A DNA stretch of 12,820 nt from Actinomycetota bacterium (lineage in GTDB: Bacteria > Actinomycetota > Actinomycetes > Nanopelagicales > Nanopelagicaceae), in NCBI GenBank assembly GCA_947488645.1, contig CANLAC010000021.1, positions 1 to 12,820 of the forward strand, given 5' to 3'. The position numbers and the translations under genes were made by a program. The notes under the pieces were generated by a model. The model was not told the DNA's origin and did no database searches. It saw only the letters and a list, made by a program, of their open reading frames with translations. Positions 6,478 to 12,820 of this stretch are shown piece by piece. The stretch's first letter is position 1. The number at the start of each line of letters is the position of its first letter.

Positions 6478-6909
6478 ATGTTTCTAGGCACCCACGAGCC
6501 ACGTCTTGATGACAAAGGTCGCTTAATACTTCCCGCAAAATTCCGCGAAGAGTTAGCTGCAGGTTTAGTTATTACTAAAGGACAAGAACGTTGTCTTTAT
6601 GTTTTTCCATCGAATGAATTTTCAGTAATTACAGAGACGCTAAAACAAGCGCCAGTCACTGCAAAATCAGCACGTGATTACAGCCGTGTGATGTTTGCTG
6701 GCGCACACGATGAAATTCCTGATCGTCAAGGTCGCGTAACAATTCCGCAATCACTTCGCACATATGCAGGATTAGAAAAAGAGTGCGTTGTTATTGGAGC
6801 AAATACTCGCGTCGAAATTTGGGACGCAACTGCATGGAATGAGTATTTAACAGATCGTGAAAAGAGCTTTGCTGATGTTTCAGAGGAGGTCTTTCCAGGT
6901 TTGTTCTAA
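6478..6909 (+). CDS. mraZ: MraZ, transcriptional regulator of the division/cell wall cluster
   Basis: This 143-residue protein begins MFLGTHEPRLDDKGR and has the two tandem SpoVT-AbrB-like domains of MraZ. Each carries the DxxxR signature: Asp11-Asp-Lys-Gly-Arg15 and Asp82-Arg-Gln-Gly-Arg86, followed by LILPAKFRE and VTIPQSLR. MraZ forms ring-shaped oligomers that bind TGGGN repeats upstream of mraZ and control the dcw operon. The start is fixed by homology and by a strong Shine-Dalgarno AAGGGGG at 6463-6469, eight bases before the ATG. The frame is open further upstream to 6337, but that stretch covers the MraZ boxes and is Lys/Gly/Trp-rich low-complexity translation, so it is excluded. The stop codon forms part of the outer stem of the rsmH leader. 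Confidence 0.96.
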   Translation: MFLGTHEPRLDDKGRLILPAKFREELAAGLVITKGQERCLYVFPSNEFSVITETLKQAPVTAKSARDYSRVMFAGAHDEIPDRQGRVTIPQSLRTYAGLEKECVVIGANTRVEIWDATAWNEYLTDREKSFADVSEEVFPGLF

Positions 6910-7016
6910 CTCTCATTTGTGGCCACTGCCGACCCTTCGAACGTAGCGACACCCCTTCCCCGGTGCCGTTGCTAAACCAAGATCCGTCGGCCGGCAGTGA
7001 CCAGAGGTGAGAGTTA
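6907..7016 (+). ncRNA. Structured rsmH leader, resembling the actinobacterial mraW RNA motif
   Basis: The mraZ-rsmH gap folds into one long hairpin. The outer stem is a perfect 9 bp: TAACTCTCA at 6907-6915 with TGAGAGTTA at 7008-7016. The middle stem is GGCCACTGCCG (6921-6931) with CGGCAGTGACC (6992-7002), with one mismatch. The inner arm is TAGCGAC (6944-6950) with GTTGCTA (6968-6974, including a G-U pair), then ACC with GGT across a 3-nt bulge, and a C-rich apical loop. A conserved cis-regulatory RNA called the mraW motif is known upstream of mraW (rsmH) in some actinobacteria. The position and hairpin character match, but identity with that family is my inference, as I cannot compare against its covariance model. 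It is not an intrinsic terminator, since no T tract follows. Confidence 0.72.
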
Positions 7017-7040
7017 AAAAGTTAGTTCCATCAATGCACG

Positions 7041-7048
7041 AAAGGGGG
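7041..7048 (+). promoter_or_regulatory. Strong Shine-Dalgarno sequence of rsmH
   Basis: AAAGGGGG lies five bases before the ATG at 7054. It is complementary to the C-rich loop of the upstream leader hairpin (CCCCTTCCCC at 6952-6961), so access to it may depend on how that RNA folds. Confidence 0.75.
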
Positions 7049-7053
7049 AAAAG

Positions 7054-8007
7054 ATGACCAGCACAACAGAGCATGTATCTGTAATGCGCGATCGCTGTGT
7101 CGATCTTTTGTCCCCAGCAATTGCTGCCTCTACTAGCCCTGTTGTTGTTGATGCAACTTTGGGCCTTGGTGGACATACAGAAACGTTGCTTCAGAAGTTC
7201 CCTCACTTAACAGTTATCGGTATTGATCGCGACCTAGATGCAATTGCAAAGGCAACAACCCGCCTTGCCCCATTTGGAGATCGCTTAAAGACAGCGCATT
7301 CAACCTTTGATGGCATTGCCCAGGTTGTTGCAGGATTTGGACACAAGCACATTGATGGCGCTTTATTTGATCTTGGTGTTTCATCAATGCAACTTGATCA
7401 ACAAGAACGCGGTTTTTCTTATTCACAAGATGCCCCCCTTGATATGCGCATGGATCGCACGCAATCACTTACTGCGGGGGAGATCATCAACACCTATGAG
7501 CCAGGCCAATTGGTTCGAATCCTTCGCACATATGGTGAAGAGAAGTTTGCAACCCGCATCGTTGAGTCAATTGTGAAACAACGAGAAATAGCCCCAATGA
7601 ACTCGACTACTCAGCTGGCTGAGATGGTTAAAGCGGCAATTCCAGCAGCAACTCGTCGCACGGGTGGCAATCCTGCAAAGCGCACATTCCAGGCCCTTCG
7701 CATCGAAACAAATGATGAATTAGGCACGATTACACGCGCACTGCCCGCAGCCCTTGAGCTTCTCAACGTTAGCGCTCGACTAGTTGTTATGTCATTCCAG
7801 TCTCTTGAAGACCGAATTGTGAAGCAGCTATTTGTTGCTTCAACAACCTCTGGAACTCCTCGCAATCTTCCTTTCGAGCTTCCAGAGTATGCCGCCAAGT
7901 TTTCAATGATTACCCGCGGTAGTGAAACTCCAACGGATGCTGAACTAGAAGAGAACTCACGCTCCCAATCTGTTCGTCTTCGCGCGATTGAAAGGGTGGC
8001 TGCGTAA
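7054..8007 (+). CDS. rsmH: 16S rRNA (cytosine(1402)-N4)-methyltransferase RsmH (MraW)
   Basis: This 317-residue protein is of normal length for RsmH, which methylates N4 of C1402 in the 30S P site using S-adenosylmethionine. It opens with EHVSVM (6-11) and then has the SAM-binding glycine motif DATLGLGGHT (33-42), an acidic residue in GIDRD (56-60), and DLGVSSMQLDQQERGFSY (106-123) with LDMRMD (129-134). The substrate-side segment KRTFQALRIETNDEL and the late VMSFQSLEDRIVK motif are also present. The start is supported by a strong Shine-Dalgarno sequence five bases upstream. The TAA stop overlaps the next ATG by one base (TAATG), so the FtsL-like gene is probably translated by re-initiation. 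It lies downstream of the structured leader. Confidence 0.96.
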   Translation: MTSTTEHVSVMRDRCVDLLSPAIAASTSPVVVDATLGLGGHTETLLQKFPHLTVIGIDRDLDAIAKATTRLAPFGDRLKTAHSTFDGIAQVVAGFGHKHIDGALFDLGVSSMQLDQQERGFSYSQDAPLDMRMDRTQSLTAGEIINTYEPGQLVRILRTYGEEKFATRIVESIVKQREIAPMNSTTQLAEMVKAAIPAATRRTGGNPAKRTFQALRIETNDELGTITRALPAALELLNVSARLVVMSFQSLEDRIVKQLFVASTTSGTPRNLPFELPEYAAKFSMITRGSETPTDAELEENSRSQSVRLRAIERVAA

Positions 8008-8411
8008 TGGCAATGACCGCCTTTGCTCCTGCGATTACTCGCTCAAAAGAAATTTTCGCTGAAAAGTCATCACAAGTTGTTCTCAAGCTTGTGCCAGATA
8101 TATCAAGCGGAAAGCAAGCAGATCGAAAGTTCTTCGCAAAATTTGTGACTGTCGTTGGCGTTATTGGTCTCATGTTCCTTCTCCTGATCAATACCTTGCT
8201 GGCACAAGATGCATTTGAACTTACTAGCTTGAAGCTTGAGGCCAAGCTAGTCAGTGATGAGCGCGAAGCAATTGCACGACAGATGGACAAGTTATCTTCC
8301 CCAGATGCACTTGCAAGAGCTGCTGCCGAACTTGGCATGAAACCTTCAGAGAATCCAACCTTCTTGTCTCTCGACAAGCCTGTTATAGAGGTGCCAGTAA
8401 AAAATGGGTAA
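8007..8411 (+). CDS. ftsL: FtsL-like divisome membrane protein
   Basis: This 134-residue bitopic protein has a cytoplasmic N-terminus of about 45 residues, one membrane helix (about 46-66, FVTVVGVIGLMFLLLINTLLA), then an extracytoplasmic coiled-coil-like stretch (70-98) with LEAKLVSDEREAIARQMDKL. It ends in a region containing SSPDALARAAAELGMKPSE, a pattern typical of FtsL/FtsB (septum formation initiator) proteins. FtsL works with FtsB and FtsQ to activate FtsW and FtsI. Sequence identity in this family is low, so the call rests on topology and on the conserved slot between rsmH and ftsI. The gene starts one base inside the rsmH stop and overlaps ftsI by eight bases. An ATG two codons in (8013) is an alternative start. 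Confidence 0.82.
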   Translation: MAMTAFAPAITRSKEIFAEKSSQVVLKLVPDISSGKQADRKFFAKFVTVVGVIGLMFLLLINTLLAQDAFELTSLKLEAKLVSDEREAIARQMDKLSSPDALARAAAELGMKPSENPTFLSLDKPVIEVPVKNG

Positions 8412-10203
8412 CTTTTCACTAACACATAACAGAATCAGAGCCCTTATTTTTATGATGGCTGTGATTATGTTTTTGTTTGGGTTACGTCTCGTGCAGGTTC
8501 AGGCGTTGCAGGCAAATGATTATCGATCTCGCGCCGTTAATGAAATGGAAAAGGTTAAGACTCTTCAAGCCCCACGCGGTGATATCACCGATATTAATGG
8601 TGTGCCCTTTGCGCGCAGCGTTGCGGCAACAAGCATTGTGGTGGATCAAACCCAGATCCTGAACCCAGCCAAAGTCGCTGCGTTCGTTGCACCAATACTT
8701 GATATGAGTGTTTCTGATGTGCAAACAGCGCTGACAGGTAAGCGCAAATGGAACATGGTTGCAGAAAATGCTAAGCCTGCGACATGGCTAAAACTGGCAA
8801 GTGCTATTGATCAATACAACCGACAGTTTCCCGGAATAAGCCCAGAGCGCATTATCGGATTCTTCCCAGAGCGCAGCTACATTCGCGAGTATCCATCTGG
8901 TTCATTGATCGCATCATTGATTGGTTTTGTTAATCATGATGGCATCGGTGCAACCGGTCTTGAATCAAGTATGAATTCAACTATTTCTGGCAAGCAAGGC
9001 AAGTACTCATATGCCAATGGTTACAAGGCTGAAATCCCTGGTTCACAATCTGAAATCATCCCAGCACAAGCTGGAACATCAATTCGCCTTACAGTTGACC
9101 GCGATATTCAATGGGTGGCAGCTAAAGCTATTGCTGATGTAGTTAAGTCTTCTCGCGCGCTGAGTGGAACTGTAATTGTCATGGATCCAAAGACTGGCCA
9201 GATTTTGGCTCATGCAACAGCTCCTACATTTGATCCAAACAACACCTCAAAGGTTTCACTGGTTGCAATGCGCAACCCATCGGTTCAAGATGTGTATGAG
9301 CCTGGTTCTACTGGCAAGGTTATGACACTTGCTGCAGCGCTAGAAGAAAAGAAAGTTACTCCAGAGACTGTTCTAACAATCCCTTACGCATTAAAGCGAT
9401 CTACAAAAGTTTTCCATGATCATGAACCACATCCAGATCAGCGCTTAACGACAGCTGGAGTTTTAGCTGTTTCAAGTAACACGGGCTCAATCAAAATTGG
9501 TGAAATGCTTTCAAATGACAAGCTATATGACTATTTAACAAAGTTTGGAATCGGCACAAAGACTGGTTCAGGTTTACCAGGAGAATCTCGCGGAATTCTT
9601 AGGCCGGTTTCTGATTGGTCTGGAACAACAGCGCCAACAGTGGCTTTTGGACAGGGTTATTCACTCACAGCAATGCAGGCAACAAGTGTCTTTGCAACCA
9701 TCGCAAATGATGGAGTTCGCGTTTCTCCAACAGTAATTGCTGGAAAAAGTGACGCAAGCGGTAATTACACACCATCTGAAACCCGCGAGAGCGTTCGTGT
9801 AATTGGCAGTGATACTGCAGCAAAAATGCGTTTGATGATGGAGAGCGTGGTTTCTTCAAATGGAACAGCACCCTCTGCAGCAATCCCTGGCTACCGAGTA
9901 GCTGGAAAAACAGGAACTGCCCAACGCATTGATGACACCTGCGGTTGTTACCGCGGATACACCGCATCTTTCATTGGCTTTGCACCGGCTGATAATCCAG
10001 CCTACGTTATTTCAGTAACTATCCAAGATCCAAAGGGATTGCACTGGGGCGGCTACCTAGGCGGACCAGTATTTAAAAAGGTTATGTCTTTTGTATTGCA
10101 GTCAAAGGGAATCGCACCAACAGGAACCGCCGTTGTTCCATACCCATTAACTGAAAAGCAATTAATTGCTGCAAAGAAGGCCGCAAGTGTCAAGACCAAT
10201 TGA
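8404..10203 (+). CDS. ftsI: Septal peptidoglycan transpeptidase FtsI (class B penicillin-binding protein)
   Basis: This 599-residue protein has a short cytoplasmic N-terminus, one membrane anchor (about 11-30), a PBP dimerisation/pedestal domain (APRGDITDINGVPFA at 56-70 onward), and a C-terminal transpeptidase domain. The catalytic motifs are all present: STGK with nucleophile Ser302 and Lys305, SSN at 357-359, and KTGT at 502-505. It crosslinks septal peptidoglycan as partner of FtsW, and beta-lactams would acylate Ser302. There are no PASTA repeats. Just after KTGT lies a Cys-Gly-Cys (513-515) on the extracytoplasmic side, which could form a disulfide; I believe it occurs in other actinobacterial homologues. 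The gene begins eight bases inside the FtsL-like gene and ends 17 bases inside murE. Confidence 0.95.
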   Translation: MGNFSLTHNRIRALIFMMAVIMFLFGLRLVQVQALQANDYRSRAVNEMEKVKTLQAPRGDITDINGVPFARSVAATSIVVDQTQILNPAKVAAFVAPILDMSVSDVQTALTGKRKWNMVAENAKPATWLKLASAIDQYNRQFPGISPERIIGFFPERSYIREYPSGSLIASLIGFVNHDGIGATGLESSMNSTISGKQGKYSYANGYKAEIPGSQSEIIPAQAGTSIRLTVDRDIQWVAAKAIADVVKSSRALSGTVIVMDPKTGQILAHATAPTFDPNNTSKVSLVAMRNPSVQDVYEPGSTGKVMTLAAALEEKKVTPETVLTIPYALKRSTKVFHDHEPHPDQRLTTAGVLAVSSNTGSIKIGEMLSNDKLYDYLTKFGIGTKTGSGLPGESRGILRPVSDWSGTTAPTVAFGQGYSLTAMQATSVFATIANDGVRVSPTVIAGKSDASGNYTPSETRESVRVIGSDTAAKMRLMMESVVSSNGTAPSAAIPGYRVAGKTGTAQRIDDTCGCYRGYTASFIGFAPADNPAYVISVTIQDPKGLHWGGYLGGPVFKKVMSFVLQSKGIAPTGTAVVPYPLTEKQLIAAKKAASVKTN

Positions 10204-11671
10204 AGAGTTCAAGAGAACCGTTGAGTCGGTAGCTGCAATAGCTAATGCGACCCTAGCCGGAGATGCAGCAACTGTTATTACTGGCCTAACACTTTCTAGC
10301 AATGATGTTCAAGAGGGTGATCTGTTTATCGCACTTCCTGGAGAAAAAGCACACGGTGCAGACTTCGCAAAAGATGCCATTCAACGTGGAGCAGTAGCCG
10401 TTTTAACTGATGCAGAAGGTGCTTCAAAGATTAAAGGCGTGCCGGTAATTGTCAGTGCCCACCCTCGTCGCGCAGCAGGAGTTATCAGCGCCTGGTTCTA
10501 CAGCGAGCCAATGAGAGATTTGTATAGCGTTGGTGTAACTGGGACAAACGGTAAAACAACTGTCACAACCTTGTTGCACCAGATCATGTCTGCAGCAGGC
10601 CGTGAGAGTGGGTTAATCGGCACAGTTGAAACCCGTATTGGCAGTGAAACTCTTGCAAGCAAGCGCACAACCCCTGAAAGCAGCGATTTGCAGGCACTTT
10701 CAGCTGTTATGCGAGAGCGTCATATGCGCAACCTCGTGATGGAGGTTTCAAGCCATGCAATCGCACTTGAACGTATTCGGGGTAGCCACTTTGCAGTAGT
10801 TGCCTTTACCAATCTTTCCCAGGATCACTTAGATTTCCACAAAACTATGGATGACTACTTTGCGGCAAAAGCAAAGTTGTTTACCTTTGAGTTTGCAGAC
10901 TTAGCCGTTATCAATATCGATGATGCTCATGGTGTGCAACTGGCTGCAAAAACAGAACTTCCGGTGATGAGTGTTTCCCGCCATGACCAGAGTGCCACTT
11001 GGCATTTCGTTTCAATAGCACCTGACTATTCCGGTGCCCATGTTGCGATACGTGGTAGCGGTGGAATTTTGATTGAAGGAAAAGTCCAGCTACATGGTGG
11101 CTATAACTATGACAATCTCTTGATGGCAGTTGCGATTGCCAATGAAAGTGGCATTGATCCAATTGATATTGCAGCCATATTGCCTCACCTAACAGGTGCA
11201 GCAGGTCGACTTGAATCGGTGCGTCTTGGACAGAACTTCACAGCACTTGTTGATTATGCGCACTCACCTGATGCTGTTGCTCGAGTGTTAGAAACTGCCC
11301 ATGAAATTACAGATGGACGAGTTATTGCAGTCCTTGGTTGCGGTGGCGATCGTGACACTTCTAAGCGACCATTAATGGGTAAGGCGCTACATGATGGGGC
11401 AGATGTTGCGATCTTTACGAGCGATAATCCTCGCTCAGAAAAGCCAGAAGAGATTTTAGTTCAGATGACTTTGGGTCTAGAGATCCACGAACCAAGTGCG
11501 GTCATTCAAGATAGAGCACAAGCAATTAAGGCAGCTGTTGATCAAGCCAATGAGGGTGATGTGGTCCTTATCCTTGGAAAAGGCCATGAAAAAGGACAGG
11601 AAATCACAGGAGTTACCCACCCCTTTGATGATCGCGTAGAGCTTGCTCGAGCAATCGAGGATAAAAAGTGA
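10187..11671 (+). CDS. murE: UDP-N-acetylmuramoyl-L-alanyl-D-glutamate--2,6-diaminopimelate ligase MurE
   Basis: This 494-residue cytoplasmic Mur ligase adds the third residue of the peptidoglycan stem peptide. It contains an N-terminal UDP-substrate domain (GDLFIALPGEKAHGADF), the ATP loop GTNGKTT (119-125), TTPES for substrate binding, EVSSHAIALERI, the lysine expected to be carbamylated (Lys228 in YFAAKAKLF), and a C-terminal domain with DNPR at 413-416. DNPR is the signature of meso-diaminopimelate-adding enzymes, so the wall is probably mDAP-type. I chose the GTG at 10187 because AAGAAGG at 10174-10180 lies six bases upstream; the frame also allows a TTG at 10166. The start overlaps ftsI by 17 bases and the stop overlaps the murF start by four (GTGA). 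Confidence 0.95.
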   Translation: MSRPIEEFKRTVESVAAIANATLAGDAATVITGLTLSSNDVQEGDLFIALPGEKAHGADFAKDAIQRGAVAVLTDAEGASKIKGVPVIVSAHPRRAAGVISAWFYSEPMRDLYSVGVTGTNGKTTVTTLLHQIMSAAGRESGLIGTVETRIGSETLASKRTTPESSDLQALSAVMRERHMRNLVMEVSSHAIALERIRGSHFAVVAFTNLSQDHLDFHKTMDDYFAAKAKLFTFEFADLAVINIDDAHGVQLAAKTELPVMSVSRHDQSATWHFVSIAPDYSGAHVAIRGSGGILIEGKVQLHGGYNYDNLLMAVAIANESGIDPIDIAAILPHLTGAAGRLESVRLGQNFTALVDYAHSPDAVARVLETAHEITDGRVIAVLGCGGDRDTSKRPLMGKALHDGADVAIFTSDNPRSEKPEEILVQMTLGLEIHEPSAVIQDRAQAIKAAVDQANEGDVVLILGKGHEKGQEITGVTHPFDDRVELARAIEDKK

Positions 11672-12820
11672 TTACTCTAACTGCAGCAGAGATCGCTTTA
11701 TTGGTGGGCGGGGAGTTGCATTGCGACAAAGATTTGTTGGTATCAAAAGCTCCAGTGTTTGACTCACGTTTAGCTACTCCTGGTTGCATCTTCTTAGCGC
11801 TCAAGGGCGAAAAAGTTGATGGACATGATTTTGCAGCAGATGCATATCGCGCAGGAGCGATGTTTTCACTCACAACCCATCGCATCGATGGTCCGTGCGT
11901 TGTTGTTGATGATGTCTTAGAGGCACTGTCTGCCTTGGCCTCATTTGTTCGAAAGCGCCTCACTGGATTGACAGTTGTTGGTATCACTGGATCTCAAGGC
12001 AAGACAAGTACAAAAGACTTGCTAGCTCATATGCTCAGCGTTGCTGGGCCAACTGTGGCACCGGCTGGCTCATTTAATAATGATTTAGGATTGCCAATTA
12101 CCCTGCTCCAATGTGATGAGCGCACAAAGTTTTGCATTCTTGAAATGGGAGCGCGCCATAAGGGAGATATCGCTCGGCTCTGTGACATAGCACAACCAAA
12201 TATTGGAGTTGTGCTTGTTGTTGGTACCGCGCACCTTGGTGAGTTTGGATCAGTCCAAGCTATTGCAGAAACCAAATCAGAGTTGATTCACTCTTTAGGC
12301 CCAGATGGCATTGCAATCCTTGGTAGTTATGATCAATACACACCCGCCATGGCATCACTGCATAGTGGCCGCACAATTGTTTTTGGTAGCTCTCAGGAAG
12401 TGCGTGCCGCAGATGTTGAAATCCGTGAAGGTTGTCCTCACTTTGATCTAGTAACTCCTGCAGGACGAGACGCAGTTGGCATGCGGTTAGTGGGGGAGCA
12501 CCAGATTTCAAATGCACTAGCTGTAGCAGCTGTTGGTACAGCGTTAGAACTTCCTATCGAATTAATCGCAAGTTCATTGTCAACAGCAGAAAATGCCAGT
12601 AAGTGGCGCATGGAACTCCATGATGTGTTTGGCTTATTGATTATTAATGATTCTTATAACGCTAATCCTGATTCGATGGCTGCTGCGATGCGCTCTTTGG
12701 TGCTCTTTGCCCAAGAACGTGGGGGAGAATCCTGGGCATTTGTGGGAAAAATGCATGAACTCGGCGAGTCAAGTGCTGCTCAGCATCAAGCAATTGGGAC
12801 CCTTGCCCAAGAGATAGGTA
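11668..12820 (+). CDS. murF: UDP-N-acetylmuramoyl-tripeptide--D-alanyl-D-alanine ligase MurF (3' end outside window)
   Basis: The frame is open from a GTG at 11668 to the window edge, giving 384 residues of an expected total of roughly 450. The product adds D-Ala-D-Ala to UDP-MurNAc-tripeptide. Visible landmarks are FDSRLATPGCIFLALKGEKVDGHDF in the N-terminal domain (partly quoted), the ATP loop GSQGKTS (108-114), FNNDLGLPITLL, LEMGARHKGDIARL, and NDSYNANPDSMAAA in the C-terminal domain, all typical of MurF. The GTG start overlaps the murE stop as GTGA, giving translational coupling and matching the family N-terminus. MraY, MurD, FtsW, MurG and MurC would be expected next by synteny. Confidence 0.95.
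   Translation, partial: MITLTAAEIALLVGGELHCDKDLLVSKAPVFDSRLATPGCIFLALKGEKVDGHDFAADAYRAGAMFSLTTHRIDGPCVVVDDVLEALSALASFVRKRLTGLTVVGITGSQGKTSTKDLLAHMLSVAGPTVAPAGSFNNDLGLPITLLQCDERTKFCILEMGARHKGDIARLCDIAQPNIGVVLVVGTAHLGEFGSVQAIAETKSELIHSLGPDGIAILGSYDQYTPAMASLHSGRTIVFGSSQEVRAADVEIREGCPHFDLVTPAGRDAVGMRLVGEHQISNALAVAAVGTALELPIELIASSLSTAENASKWRMELHDVFGLLIINDSYNANPDSMAAAMRSLVLFAQERGGESWAFVGKMHELGESSAAQHQAIGTLAQEIG

Noticed and set aside
5919..6515. 198-codon open frame on the minus strand
   Set aside because: It is antisense to the DUF3040 gene, the terminator and the MraZ boxes, and has a low-complexity Pro/Arg/Phe-rich translation with no recognisable domain.
6936..6943. Second LexA-like site (TTCGAACG)
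   Set aside because: Only one half-site is present; the matching GTTCGA arm at the correct distance is missing, and it lies within the rsmH leader.
7008..7053. rsmH leader as an intrinsic terminator or attenuator
   Set aside because: The hairpin is followed by an A-rich stretch and not by a T tract, so simple intrinsic termination is not supported.

Overview
This window looks like a chromosome segment from a small-genome, moderate-GC actinobacterium. The clues are a DUF3040 gene directly ahead of mraZ, a structured leader in front of rsmH (mraW) resembling the actinobacterial mraW RNA motif, a meso-diaminopimelate-type MurE, an actinobacterial-type DUF6504/DnaE/DinB cassette, a TCGAAC-N4-GTTCGA LexA site, and very tight gene packing with likely leaderless starts. 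Freshwater Nanopelagicales (acI: Planktophila/Nanopelagicus) would fit the base composition and compactness, but that placement is inference.

Layout. (1) 1-1065: the end of an MFS transporter on + meets a TauE/SafE-type permease on - tail to tail, overlapping by 11 bp. (2) 1066-1200: a divergent intergenic region with a perfect SOS box at 1154-1169, about 30 bp before the next start. (3) 1201-5899: a three-gene operon joined by two 4-bp ATGA overlaps: a DUF6504-like small protein, an alternative DNA polymerase III alpha subunit (DnaE2-like), and a Y-family polymerase IV (DinB). With its LexA box this is best read as an SOS-inducible mutagenic/translesion synthesis cassette. (4) 5932-6335: a DUF3040 membrane protein, probably leaderless, closed by a strong intrinsic terminator. 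(5) 6349-12820: the start of the division and cell wall (dcw) cluster: mraZ, rsmH, an FtsL-like gene, ftsI, murE and murF (cut by the window edge).

The dcw cluster is preceded by a ~10-bp-periodic array of eight TGGGN-like boxes, the known type of MraZ-binding site, with a plausible promoter embedded in it. Between mraZ and rsmH lies a 110-nt hairpin leader whose outer stem contains the mraZ stop codon. Its C-rich apical loop is complementary to the rsmH Shine-Dalgarno sequence. From rsmH to murF the genes overlap by 1 to 17 bp, so they are probably one transcript with translational coupling. The products modify 16S rRNA (RsmH), build the divisome (FtsL-like, FtsI) and make the UDP-MurNAc-pentapeptide precursor (MurE, MurF).

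No rRNA, tRNA, CRISPR array, insertion sequence or phage gene was seen.
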